Assembly: GCA_022778585.1 (NCBI GenBank)
Contig: JALFTI010000006.1
Span: 1 to 64,000 of the forward strand
Source of the DNA: Pygmaiobacter massiliensis
Lineage (GTDB): Bacteria; Bacillota; Clostridia; Oscillospirales; Ruminococcaceae
Length of the DNA stretch: 64,000 nucleotides
Reading direction: 5' to 3'
Both the position numbers and the translations under genes were made by a program. Positions 54,390-61,845 of the stretch are shown in pieces (position 1 is the stretch's first letter; each line of letters begins with the position of its first letter). The notes below the pieces were generated by a model. That model searched no databases and was not told the origin of the DNA. It saw only the letters and a list, made by a program, of their open reading frames with translations.

Positions 54390-54881
54390 TCAATATCCCA
54401 TTTTGCCGGTCAGGCTGTCATCCGTTTCCACCCATTCGGCAGCCACATTTACGGTGCGGTAGTGGTCGTCGTCGGCCCGGACAATTACGGTGGTAATTCC
54501 TGCATTAATAACCATGCGCTTGCACATGCCGCAGCACATAGCGTCGGGAATATAGGCGCCAGTTTTGGCATCCCGCCCGCACAAATACAAGGTGGCTCCC
54601 AGCATTTCTTCCCGGCTGGCGCTTATAATGGCGTTTGCCTCCGCGTGAACGCTGCGGCATAACTCGTACCGCTCACCGCGGGGAACATTCAATTGCTCCC
54701 GAATGCAGACCCCCAGGTCTGAACAGTTTTTGCGCCCGCGCGGAGCACCCACATACCCGGTGGAGATGATCTGGTCATTCTTGACGATAATAGCCCCGTA
54801 GTTGCGCCGCAGGCAGGTGCCCCGGCGGGATACGGCGTCTGCAATATCAAGATAATAGTTTGTTTTGTCGCGTCGGTTCAT
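54390..54881 (-). CDS. comEB: Deoxycytidylate deaminase (ComEB-like)
   Basis: 163 residues from the ATG at 54881 behind TTTGAGG; the long ORF-track extension upstream runs through the promoter. Zinc-dependent deaminase: the HAE motif in SVHAEANAIISAS (about 78-90) and a second zinc site CCGMCKRMVINAG (about 119-131). NYGAIIVKNDQIISTGYVGAPRG is typical of dCMP deaminases, which make dUMP for thymidylate synthesis. It heads a two-gene transcript with pheA, 33 bases apart, an arrangement without obvious metabolic logic. Confidence 0.92.
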   Translation of the reverse strand: MNRRDKTNYYLDIADAVSRRGTCLRRNYGAIIVKNDQIISTGYVGAPRGRKNCSDLGVCIREQLNVPRGERYELCRSVHAEANAIISASREEMLGATLYLCGRDAKTGAYIPDAMCCGMCKRMVINAGITTVIVRADDDHYRTVNVAAEWVETDDSLTGKMGY

Positions 54882-54923
54882 ACAGCACCTCAAAGTCCCA
54901 TTTTGTCTGGACATTTTCTTTTT

Positions 54924-54952
54924 ATCATAGCCTTTTTTTAAGCACATTTCAA
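54924..54952 (-). promoter_or_regulatory. Promoter for comEB-pheA
   Basis: Minus-strand TTGAAA (54952-54947), a 17-base spacer and TATGAT (54929-54924), about 42 bases before the comEB start. Confidence 0.75.
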
Positions 54953-54969
54953 CAAATATCCGCGCAATA

Positions 54970-55160
54970 TGGTATAATAGCCGCGTAATGGTTATCATCC
55001 TTTTCTTTCCATACCGGTTTTTTGCCCCTTGTGGGGCAGCCGAAAACCATACCGGCGCTACCTGCATGGTATAAGGGCCGCATAGCGGCTGGTACTTAGG
55101 GTTATACCGCATTTTTGCCCTCGCGCGCAGGTGAATGGTATGGCAGCTGAATGATTTTTG
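54970..55160 (+). promoter_or_regulatory. Extended -10 promoter and highly structured leader or ncRNA upstream of ksgA
   Basis: TGGTATAAT at 54970-54978 is a perfect extended -10 element. Downstream come GCCCC/GGGGC with a TTGT loop, two direct copies of CCATACCGG, and the nested stem GGTATAA...CCGC-ATA-GCGG...TTATACC, plus further CCATACC/GGTATGG complementarity up to about 55145. The region has no plausible reading frame, and ksgA begins 330 bases later. It could be an unrecognised small RNA or the 5' leader of ksgA; I cannot match it to a known family. Confidence 0.45.
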
Positions 55161-55489
55161 CGCCATAACATAATATGCCTGCTGTACAGAGATTGGCGCC
55201 AAATGGCCTATCCATAAAAACGCCAATGCATCTGTGTGGACTGCACAAAGATAGTTTTTGTTTTCAATATGGCAGCAAACCTCAACCCTTATTTTGTTTA
55301 TGCACAATTTGGTATAAAAAACGGTTTACCAGAAAAACACAAACATACACAGCCAAGTTTTGTAAGCACAAATAAAAGCGGCAAGGTAGCTTTTGGGAAA
55401 ACCCCTAAAGATTGTTTGCCAGTTTTTTCGCATTTCAAAACAGAAAATCAGTCTGCCAGGCTGGGCGGACTTTTAGCAAAGGAGGAACT
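55161..55489. other. Intergenic region before ksgA
   Basis: About 330 bases between the structured region and the ksgA start. A small palindrome TTGGCGCCAA lies near 55195. The long frames in the ORF track lack ribosome binding sites. Confidence 0.5.
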
Positions 55490-56338
55490 ATGCCCGAACT
55501 TACCGACCTTTCCTATATCCGTTCGCTGTGTGAGCGGCACGGCTTTGCTCTTTCCAAAGGGTTTGGGCAAAATTTTATTGTAAACCCTTCTGTCTGCCCG
55601 CGCATGATACAGGCGGCTGGTATTGGACCGGAATACGGTGTGTTGGAGATTGGCCCCGGTATTGGAGTACTGACCCAGCAGGCCGCCCGCGCGGCTGCCC
55701 GGGTGGTGGCGGTGGAGGTGGACAGCCGGCTGCCCGCATTGCTTGCCGAAAGTTTGGCCGATTGCCTGAATGTAAAAATTGTGCTGGAAGATGTTTTGAA
55801 ATGCGACCTGAAGGGTTTAATTGAGAAAGAATTTTCCGGCCGGAAGGTGGCAGTGGTGGCAAACCTGCCCTACTATATTACTAGCCCTATCTTAATGAAG
55901 CTGCTGGAAGAGCGGCTGGATGTGGAATCGATTACCGTTATGGTGCAAAAAGAGGCGGCAGAGCGGATTACTGCCCCGCCGGGCAGCCGCCAGTCGGGGG
56001 CAATCAGCCTGGCAGTACGGTATTTTGCTTCGCCTAAACTGTTGTTTACAGTGTCGCCGGGCAGTTTTACACCGCCCCCCAAGGTGACCAGTGCCGTTAT
56101 TCAGCTTTTGCCGCATAAGGTTTTGCCGGTGGTGCCGGCCGATGAAAAGCGCATGTTTGCTATTATTAAAGCGGCGTTCGGCCAGCGGCGCAAAACGGCA
56201 GTAAATGCAATAAGTGCCGGGTTAGGCCTTCCCAAAGAGCAGGTGGCCGACGCAGTGGCAAGCCTGGGCAAAGGTGAAATGGTTCGGCCTGAAAAGCTGG
56301 AACTGGGCGATTTTGCAGCGCTTTCCGGCCTGCTTTGA
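55490..56338 (+). CDS. rsmA: 16S rRNA dimethyladenosine transferase
   Basis: 282 residues from the ATG at 55490 behind AAAGGAGGAAC; the ORF track starts 26 codons too early. RsmA/KsgA dimethylates two adjacent adenosines at the 3' end of 16S rRNA using S-adenosylmethionine. N-terminal KGFGQNFIVNPSVCPRM, the SAM site VLEIGPGIGVLTQQAA (about 49-64), VAVEVDSRL, and the catalytic NLPYYITSPILMKLLE (about 124-139) are all present, with the helical C-terminal domain following. A terminator lies 50 bases after the stop. Confidence 0.95.
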   Translation: MPELTDLSYIRSLCERHGFALSKGFGQNFIVNPSVCPRMIQAAGIGPEYGVLEIGPGIGVLTQQAARAAARVVAVEVDSRLPALLAESLADCLNVKIVLEDVLKCDLKGLIEKEFSGRKVAVVANLPYYITSPILMKLLEERLDVESITVMVQKEAAERITAPPGSRQSGAISLAVRYFASPKLLFTVSPGSFTPPPKVTSAVIQLLPHKVLPVVPADEKRMFAIIKAAFGQRRKTAVNAISAGLGLPKEQVADAVASLGKGEMVRPEKLELGDFAALSGLL

Positions 56339-56705
56339 ACCTGAAAGATGAAATAGGTGCCCCAATATCATATTTGCTGATGGATAAAAAGTCCGGCCGA
56401 GGTGGTTAGAGCTGCCTGGGCCGGATTTTTTGTTTGGCTAAAAGCGTCATAAGACGGCTAGAGCCGCAAAACAGCAAATAAGCGGCCCTCGACCGCTAAA
56501 AGGACCTTTTGCAAAAAGAGTAAAAGGCGGCAAAGCACGGCTATCCATGTAAGTTGGCGGGGGGAATAATGATATTGTATGGATAATTATAGTATGATAG
56601 GGTGCTGTGCAAAGGTGAGGTGACCGGTTTAGGAAAGGAAAAGCAAGACTAAAAACTATTGAATGGAACCTTTGTAGCTTTTAAAGGTTTTTGCAAAAAA
56701 GCCCC
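56339..56705. other. Intergenic region before the second DAHP synthase leader
   Basis: About 370 bases holding the rsmA terminator, a possible weak promoter (TATAGT/TATGAT near 56590), and a small AACCTTT/AAAGGTT hairpin with a T run at 56667-56693. That last hairpin could end a short transcript of about 90 bases, but this is weakly supported. Confidence 0.4.
56386..56432 (+). terminator. Terminator after rsmA
   Basis: AAAAAGTCCGGCC and GGCCGGATTTTTT form a stem with a 20-base loop and T run. Confidence 0.85.
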
Positions 56706-56734
56706 TTGACATTTTTGGTACGCAGGGGTATACT
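56706..56734 (+). promoter_or_regulatory. Promoter of the attenuated second DAHP synthase gene
   Basis: Perfect TTGACA (56706-56711), a 17-base spacer and TATACT (56729-56734), giving a leader of about 270 bases before the gene. Confidence 0.9.
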
Positions 56735-56796
56735 ATGCGCAGATTGATGCTTTATTGCATAGAAGCATCGAAGCAGCAGAGTAAAAGGAGTACAAC

Positions 56797-56892
56797 ATGG
56801 CACACCTGCACACCACAGCGGTATACGCATATTATTACAGCTTCGGTTACCAGTTTACCGGGGCTTTTTTGGCTGTGCAACGCTGTGTGTGA
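56797..56892 (+). CDS. Tyr/Phe-rich leader peptide of the second DAHP synthase
   Basis: A 31-residue frame below the ORF-track cutoff. The ATG at 56797 follows AAAAGGAG with six-base spacing. Residues 9-20 read VYAYYYSFGYQF; in total there are five Tyr and three Phe, including three consecutive Tyr codons. TGA comes 21 bases before a perfect terminator. By analogy with amino-acid leader peptides, scarcity of charged tRNA-Tyr (and tRNA-Phe) should stall ribosomes here and allow transcription into the DAHP synthase gene. I found repeats of GCAACGC and a small CGCTTA/TAAGCG stem between the stop and the terminator, but could not settle the antiterminator pairing by eye. Confidence 0.82.
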   Translation: MAHLHTTAVYAYYYSFGYQFTGAFLAVQRCV

Positions 56893-56913
56893 CCGCTTAG
56901 TTTGGGTAAGCGC

Positions 56914-56947
56914 AACGCCCGCCTGCACCAGCAGGCGGGCGTTTTTT
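56914..56947 (+). terminator. Attenuator terminator upstream of the second DAHP synthase
   Basis: AACGCCCGCCTGC and GCAGGCGGGCGTT pair perfectly (13 pairs) around ACCA, followed by a six-base T run. It sits between the leader peptide and the gene it precedes, 66 bases before the start codon. Confidence 0.93.
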
Positions 56948-57012
56948 GTTGGCAGTGTAAACCGTTTTATAGGGCCAGCTGGCCTTTAGCAGTTTAAAAG
57001 GAGCGTTGCGGT

Positions 57013-58026
57013 ATGATTATTGTTTTTAAGAAAAATGCCACCGAAGGACAAATTAAAACATTGGAAGGCGAGCTGCGAGCAATTGGGCTTGGTATTCACG
57101 AAAGTATAGGGGAACATTCGCGGCTGATCGGTTTAATTGGGGATGTTTCCCGGGTAGATATTGACCAACTGCAGGCAAACGATTTTATAGAAGAAATCAA
57201 GCGGATATCGGAGCCTTACAAAAAGGCAAACCGCAAATTCCACCCGGAAGACACGGTGATAGAAGCGGCCGGCGTTCAAATTGGTGGCGGCAGCTTTACG
57301 GTAATGGCTGGCCCTTGCAGTGTAGAGAGCGAAGCACAGATTGTGCAGGTAGCGAAAGATGTAAAAGCTTCCGGGGCAGCCTTTTTGCGGGGCGGCGCGT
57401 TTAAGCCGCGCACCAGTCCTTACTCATTTCAGGGGCTGCGGGGAGAAGGCCTTCATCTGCTGCAGACGGCCCGCAGCGCTACCGGTTTGCCGATTGTGAC
57501 CGAAATTATGAACACCGAGGATTTGCCCCTGTTTGAGGATGTGGATATCATACAGGTTGGGGCAAGAAATATGCAGAATTTTGAACTATTGAAGGCATTA
57601 GGCAAGCTGGGTAAACCTGTACTGCTCAAGCGCGGGCTTTCGGCCACTATTGAAGAATGGCTTATGAGCGCCGAATACATTATGGCCGGCGGCAATGAAA
57701 AGGTCATTCTCTGTGAACGGGGAATTCGCACCTTTGAGACCAGCATGCGCAACACGCTGGATATTTCTGCAGTTCCCATGGTCAAAGCAAAAAGTCATCT
57801 GCCGGTTGTTGTGGACCCGTCTCATGCGGCGGGAATTGCCTGGATGGTTGAACCGCTGGCGATGGCAGCCATTGCAGCCGGCGCGGATGGGCTGATGATT
57901 GAGGTACATAACGACCCCAAGCATGCTCTTTCGGATGGTGCTCAGAGCTTGACCCCGGCCCGTTTTGATGAATTGATGACGAAAATACGGCCCACTGTTG
58001 AATTCTTTGGCAAAAAAATAGGGTAA
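57013..58026 (+). CDS. aroF2: 3-deoxy-7-phosphoheptulonate (DAHP) synthase, copy 2
   Basis: 337 residues, again type I-beta with an N-terminal ferredoxin-like regulatory domain (1-70: MIIVFKKNATEGQIKTLEG) and a TIM barrel with AGPCSVESEAQI, RGGAFKPRTSPYSFQGL, VGARNMQNFELL, KRGLSATIEEWLMSAEYI and DPSHAAGIA. Clearly paralogous to copy 1 in the aro operon but distinct in the regulatory domain, so the two may respond to different end products. AAAAGGAG precedes the ATG. Transcribed alone from its own promoter through a Tyr-rich leader. Confidence 0.95.
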   Translation: MIIVFKKNATEGQIKTLEGELRAIGLGIHESIGEHSRLIGLIGDVSRVDIDQLQANDFIEEIKRISEPYKKANRKFHPEDTVIEAAGVQIGGGSFTVMAGPCSVESEAQIVQVAKDVKASGAAFLRGGAFKPRTSPYSFQGLRGEGLHLLQTARSATGLPIVTEIMNTEDLPLFEDVDIIQVGARNMQNFELLKALGKLGKPVLLKRGLSATIEEWLMSAEYIMAGGNEKVILCERGIRTFETSMRNTLDISAVPMVKAKSHLPVVVDPSHAAGIAWMVEPLAMAAIAAGADGLMIEVHNDPKHALSDGAQSLTPARFDELMTKIRPTVEFFGKKIG

Positions 58027-58038
58027 ACAAAATGGAAT

Positions 58039-58067
58039 AAAAAAGCGCCCGGCATAGGGCGCTTTTT
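58039..58067. terminator. Terminator after the second DAHP synthase
   Basis: AAAAAGCGCCC and GGGCGCTTTTT form a perfect stem with a GGCATA loop, 12 bases past the stop. Confidence 0.92.
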
Positions 58068-58146
58068 CATACACAAGCTATTAGCGGTAAAAAATTGCGG
58101 TATGGGAAAAAAGGCAACGCTTTTAGTGTGTTTACCGCTTTGCTTT

Positions 58147-59010
58147 TTAGCCCAGCTCTCGCAGGTAGCGTACCATAGCAAGCCCGGCTTCGGCCCCTTC
58201 ATGTACAGCCTTTGCTACCTGCAAAAGTCCGCCGGTGCAGTCTCCTGCGGCATATAAGCCAGGAATAGCGGTGGCACCGGTTTGGTCGGTGACAATATTG
58301 CTGCCCGATATTTCGGCACCAAGCTTTCGGGCAATTTCAGCGCTGCCGGCAACCCCCAGCGCCACAAATACGCCTGCGCAGGCAAGCGACGGGGTGGCAT
58401 CGGCAAACTGTACACCGGTTACCTTTTCGCTTCCTTGAATAGCGGCAATAGGGGCGGTGCAGACCGAAAGCCCGTTGAAAAGTTCGGCAGGGGCCGGCTG
58501 ACCATTGGTCAAAAGGGTGACCGAACTGGCAATGGGAGCCAGATGAGCGGCTTCATGCAGTGCGTACTCTCCCGCGCCAACTACAGCTACCGGCAGGTTG
58601 CGGTAGAAAAAAGCATCGCAGGTGGCGCAGTAAGAAACACCTTTGCCCTCCAGCTCTTTAATGCCGGCAATAGCGGGGGCGCGTCGGGCAGCGCCGGTAG
58701 CCAAAAGTAAGGCCGGGGCGGTGTAGCTGCCAGCCGTGGTGTCCACCGTGAAAGAGCCATCCCAACTTACCCCAACGGCTTCGGTCTGGACAAAAGTTAC
58801 CCCCAGCCGCCGTGCGTTTTCCATGCCTTGCTCTGCCAATTGAACACCGCTGATGGGGCCAGAAGGACCGTAGTAGTTTTCAATGGCTTCCGCCCGCGCC
58901 AGAGCGCCGGTATCCTTATAAAGAACGGTGACCTTTTTGCCGGCCCGCACCGCGTACAGTGCAGCCGATACCCCCGCCGGGCCTGCACCGATAATTAAAA
59001 TGTCCTGCAT
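58147..59010 (-). CDS. Thioredoxin reductase-like FAD/NAD(P) flavoprotein
   Basis: 287 residues from the ATG at 59010 behind GGAGGTTTG; the ORF-track start is 13 codons too early. FAD-binding ILIIGAGPAGVSAALYAVRAG at residues 4-24, the redox-active pair in SYCATCDAFFYR (about 127-138), and a second dinucleotide fold VAVVGAGEYALHEAAHL (about 141-157). The end has GLYAAGDCTGGLLQVAKAVHEGAEAG, the FAD C-terminal signature. Shorter than most TrxB (about 310), and CATCDA replaces CATCDG. No thioredoxin gene is adjacent; it follows the small Cys-rich membrane protein gene on the same strand, and the two are probably co-transcribed. Confidence 0.88.
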   Translation of the reverse strand: MQDILIIGAGPAGVSAALYAVRAGKKVTVLYKDTGALARAEAIENYYGPSGPISGVQLAEQGMENARRLGVTFVQTEAVGVSWDGSFTVDTTAGSYTAPALLLATGAARRAPAIAGIKELEGKGVSYCATCDAFFYRNLPVAVVGAGEYALHEAAHLAPIASSVTLLTNGQPAPAELFNGLSVCTAPIAAIQGSEKVTGVQFADATPSLACAGVFVALGVAGSAEIARKLGAEISGSNIVTDQTGATAIPGLYAAGDCTGGLLQVAKAVHEGAEAGLAMVRYLRELG

Positions 59011-59088
59011 ACAAACCTCCATGCTGAATAATATTGAAAAATAATACAATTTGTATTGTTGCGTGAGAAATATAAGGGCAGGTGCTTC

Positions 59089-59250
59089 TTACCGGGATGT
59101 TTTTGAACGGCTGCAGTTTGAGGAGCAGCTGCCTTGGTGCATGCAACCGGCACAGCTGCCCCGACAACCCCCCCGGCGATGGATGGCGCGTATGGCTGCC
59201 GCAATCGCAACACCGAGCAAGGTCAGAAGAAACCAATCCGCACCGTTCAT
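59089..59250 (-). CDS. Small Cys-rich membrane protein (FeoB-associated type)
   Basis: 53 residues, missed by the ORF track. The ATG at 59250 follows GAGGGG. Residues 5-23 form one membrane helix (DWFLLTLLGVAIAAAIRAI), a basic RR stretch follows, and residues 29-46 hold six cysteines in CRGSCAGCMHQGSCSSNC. This topology and cysteine pattern match the FeoB-associated Cys-rich membrane proteins, which are usually encoded beside ferrous-iron transporter feoB. No feo gene is in the window; instead it precedes a thioredoxin-reductase-like gene by 78 bases. Iron or redox binding is a guess from the cysteines. Confidence 0.75.
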   Translation of the reverse strand: MNGADWFLLTLLGVAIAAAIRAIHRRGGCRGSCAGCMHQGSCSSNCSRSKTSR

Positions 59251-59305
59251 GTTTTACCCCTCACAGTTCTATTTAGTGTTTTGCATAACGCATGAAACTT
59301 TTTTA

Positions 59306-59334
59306 AAGATACCGGGTTTTTAAAAGGTTGTCAA
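59306..59334 (-). promoter_or_regulatory. Promoter for the Cys-rich protein and flavoprotein genes
   Basis: Minus-strand TTGACA (59334-59329), a 17-base spacer and TATCTT (59311-59306), about 56 bases before the small gene. Confidence 0.75.
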
Positions 59335-59671
59335 TAAAAAGCGGTCGTAAGCTTGGCAAGGATAAAAGAAAAACTGAAAAATTTTTATTCCGAAAGGTGT
59401 ACATTTTTCTAAAAATAAAATAGACTTGTTTTAAAGTGGCAATTGGTGATAGTATGCCAAAGTTCTGTAATGTTTTGCAAGGAAAAATGTTTTAATATAT
59501 CCCTGTTCTGCCAGATAAAGGTGCAGAGGCTTTGGCAGGCAGATTGAGAAGATAAATGGAATGGGAGAAAAGTGCTTAAGAAAAGTCGCTTTTGGTGAAT
59601 CATCGATTTATACAAAACAAAAATATATTATAAATAATAACAAATTGTATAAATTGGTCGTGCAAATCCGG
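59335..59671. other. AT-rich intergenic region upstream of tRNA-Arg
   Basis: About 340 strongly AT-rich bases. Short minus-strand frames here have no ribosome binding site. Nothing else recognised. Confidence 0.55.
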
Positions 59672-59700
59672 TTGCTTTTTTATGAAAGTTTCGCTATAAT
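59672..59700 (+). promoter_or_regulatory. Promoter for tRNA-Arg
   Basis: TTGCTT (59672-59677), a 17-base spacer and perfect TATAAT (59695-59700), 39 bases before the tRNA. Confidence 0.75.
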
Positions 59701-59739
59701 AATATACTGCGTATGAAAAATATGAAATTACAGACATAA

Positions 59740-59816
59740 GTCTTCGTAGCTCAGCAGGATAGAGCGTTCGCCTCCTAAGCGAAAGGCCGGCGGTTCGAAT
59801 CCGCCCGAGGACACCA
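59740..59816 (+). tRNA. tRNA-Arg (CCU)
   Basis: A 77-base cloverleaf: acceptor GTCTTCG/CGAGGAC, D arm AGCTCAGCAGGATAGAGC, anticodon stem TTCGC/GCGAA enclosing CTCCTAA (anticodon CCT, reading AGG), T arm GGCGG-TTCGAAT-CCGCC, discriminator A and encoded CCA. A monocistronic gene with its own promoter and terminator. Confidence 0.96.
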
Positions 59817-59862
59817 AAAAAGACAGCCAGTGTATTTTCGCTATGCACTGGCTGTCTTTTTG
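59817..59862 (+). terminator. Terminator after tRNA-Arg
   Basis: AAAAAGACAGCCAGTG pairs with CACTGGCTGTCTTTTT around a 13-base loop, immediately after CCA. Confidence 0.93.
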
Positions 59863-60170
59863 CTGTGTATGCGATTTGGCAGTTTCCTTACGGTACGGAT
59901 ATTATCGATATGCTTTTTGTTGGTCGGTCAAGACCAGTTTGAGGAAAAAAGGCCTTGCGTCCAAAACAGCAGACTTTGCAGGAAAAAAACAGCTGTTTTG
60001 GGTGGCATGGAAAGCACCAAACAGAATTTTGTGCCCGTTTGCGCAGCTGTGACAGACAGCACAGAATTTCATGATGCCCCAGTAAAGCTGAAAGGAAAAA
60101 TACAAAATATAATTGAAATTTTGGATGACAAAATCATTTGGTAAAACGAAGGTAGCTTTTTAAACAGTAT
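59863..60170. other. Intergenic region, nothing recognised
   Basis: About 300 bases between the tRNA-Arg terminator and the aminotransferase promoter. A 104-codon plus-strand frame starts inside the tRNA terminator and has no ribosome binding site or family likeness. Confidence 0.5.
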
Positions 60171-60200
60171 TTGACACAGGCTGCTTTGCCGGTGTAAGAT
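60171..60200 (+). promoter_or_regulatory. Promoter upstream of the second aminotransferase
   Basis: Perfect TTGACA (60171-60176) and TAAGAT (60195-60200) with an 18-base spacer. The leader to the start codon would be about 195 bases and includes a terminator. Confidence 0.6.
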
Positions 60201-60317
60201 AACATTATTGTTTTGCGGCCCGCCAACTGGCCATAAAAAGGAAACACGCCAACGAAAGAACTTTTACTCTTTTGATCAACAGGTGTGGGAATGCAAAAGT
60301 CTTCCTGCAGCATACTG

Positions 60318-60352
60318 CGCCGCAAAGCATTTGCTTTGCGGCGTACTTTTTT
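60318..60352 (+). terminator. Leader terminator upstream of the second aminotransferase
   Basis: CGCCGCAAAGCA and TGCTTTGCGGCG form a perfect 12-pair stem with a two-base loop, followed by TACTTTTTT. It lies after the 60171 promoter and 52 bases before the aminotransferase start, so the gene must be reached by read-through. Confidence 0.8.
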
Positions 60353-60403
60353 CGGCGCAGGTTTAAAAAGGCGGGCAAAAAAAGAAAGAGGGGTGCCAAA
60401 AAC

Positions 60404-61555
60404 ATGAGAAATATTGTTGCAGAGCGTTTTGCAGGCGGCGAGGATAATGCAATGAACGCAGCGGCGGCAAGCGCTGCAGATTTTGAGGATATGATCAACC
60501 TTTCCATAGGGGATACAGACTTTACTACGGATGAAAGAATTATTCGGGCGGCTATGGCGGACGCGCTGGCCGGACATACTCATTATACGGCATCCAAAGG
60601 GGACCCGGAGCTGATTGAGGAGGTTTGCCGCTATTATCAGCAGGAATATGGCCTTTGTGTAAAAAAGGAAGAGGTTTTTGTTACCACCTCCAGCTGCTTT
60701 GGCATGGAACTGGCCTTGATGGCCGTTCTCAACCCGGGAGATGAGGTGATTGTGTTTTCCCCTTATTTTACCCCGTATAAAGAGCAGATCGAATTAGCCG
60801 GCGGCGTAACGGTAGAGGTGGAATGCCGGGAGGAGGACGGCTTTGCCATCAGCCGGCAGGCGCTTGAGGCGGCGGTAAGCCCACGCACCCGCGCTATGAT
60901 TTTAAATAACCCCTGCAATCCTACCGGCGCGGCCTATGGGCCGGATTGCCTTGCCATGATTGCCGAAGTGGCCCAAAAAAATGACCTTTTGGTACTGGCA
61001 GATGAGATCTACACCGACTATATGTACCAAATTCCGTTTGTGCCGCTGCGCAGCCTGCCAGGTATGGCCGAGCGGACCATTACCCTGAACAGTTTTTCCA
61101 AAAACTATATCATGACAGGTTGGCGCATTGGGTATATTATTGCCCAGCCGGCCCTGGTGGAGGTATTGGACCGCATTAATGGCAATATGGTCTATTCGGC
61201 CCCCTCTATTTCTCAGCGTGCGGCTATTCATGCACTGCGGCTGCGTGGTGAGATTGGCGGCCAGTATACCAGTTCCTATGCCCAGCGGGTGGCCTATGCG
61301 GCGGACCGGATTAATGCTATGGAGAAACTTTCGGTATTAAAGCCGCAGGGAACCTTTTACCTGTTCCCCAACATTACCGCCACCGGCCTTTCCAGTGCGC
61401 AATTTTGTGCCAAACTGCGCACAGAGGCCCATGTGGTGATGGTGCCGGGCAGTGCTTTTGGCAAAGCAGGAGAAGGCTATGTGCGCATCGCCTGTACCGT
61501 AAGCCAGGAAAAACTAAAAGAAGCCTTTGACCGTATTGAAAAGCTGCAGTTTTAA
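60404..61555 (+). CDS. Pyridoxal-phosphate aminotransferase, class I/II (second copy)
   Basis: 383 residues from the ATG at 60404 behind AGAGGGG; the ORF track begins 44 codons early, running through the terminator hairpin. Fold-type I: VTTSSCFGMELALMAVL (about 91-107), NNPCNPTGAAYG (about 163-174), LADEIYTDYMY (about 195-205) and the PLP-lysine segment NSFSKNYIMTGWRIGYI (about 228-244). It shares overall design with the aminotransferase at 13351-14487, but identity looks moderate. An aromatic or branched-chain/aspartate substrate is possible; being near the aromatic cluster is suggestive only. Terminated by a strong hairpin at 61686-61734. Confidence 0.88.
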   Translation: MRNIVAERFAGGEDNAMNAAAASAADFEDMINLSIGDTDFTTDERIIRAAMADALAGHTHYTASKGDPELIEEVCRYYQQEYGLCVKKEEVFVTTSSCFGMELALMAVLNPGDEVIVFSPYFTPYKEQIELAGGVTVEVECREEDGFAISRQALEAAVSPRTRAMILNNPCNPTGAAYGPDCLAMIAEVAQKNDLLVLADEIYTDYMYQIPFVPLRSLPGMAERTITLNSFSKNYIMTGWRIGYIIAQPALVEVLDRINGNMVYSAPSISQRAAIHALRLRGEIGGQYTSSYAQRVAYAADRINAMEKLSVLKPQGTFYLFPNITATGLSSAQFCAKLRTEAHVVMVPGSAFGKAGEGYVRIACTVSQEKLKEAFDRIEKLQF

Positions 61556-61685
61556 AAATGGCAGCCTGAAGGGCTGATTTTTCTTGCAGTGTGATGTATA
61601 GATACGCTTTCGCTGTTACCCCTTTTGTTTTAAAAACCTTGATAATGGCGTACAGCGGTGTGTTTGTGGTAAAAAGTAAAATGCT

Positions 61686-61734
61686 AAAAAAGCGTTCTGG
61701 CTCAGGTTAATCTGCGCCAGAACGCTTTTCTTTT
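61686..61734. terminator. Terminator between aminotransferase and metA
   Basis: AAAAAGCGTTCTGGC and GCCAGAACGCTTTTC pair over 14 bases with a 14-base loop and further T-rich sequence. It lies between convergent genes and can serve both. Confidence 0.85.
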
Positions 61735-61845
61735 GGCATGGGGGAAAATAACCGCACAAAGCGGCTGCCCCCCAATAGAGATAAATGGATGCGATCCGAG
61801 TTTCTAAATTCTGTGTACAAGGCAACTGCCAAGGTCAGGCAAAGT

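Noticed and set aside
56575-56693. Possible small RNA between rsmA and the Tyr leader
   Set aside because: A TATGAT-like box and a seven-pair hairpin with T run could bracket it, but there is no -35 at proper spacing and the stem is weak.
59830-60144. 104-codon plus-strand frame after tRNA-Arg
   Set aside because: Begins inside the tRNA terminator and lacks a ribosome binding site.
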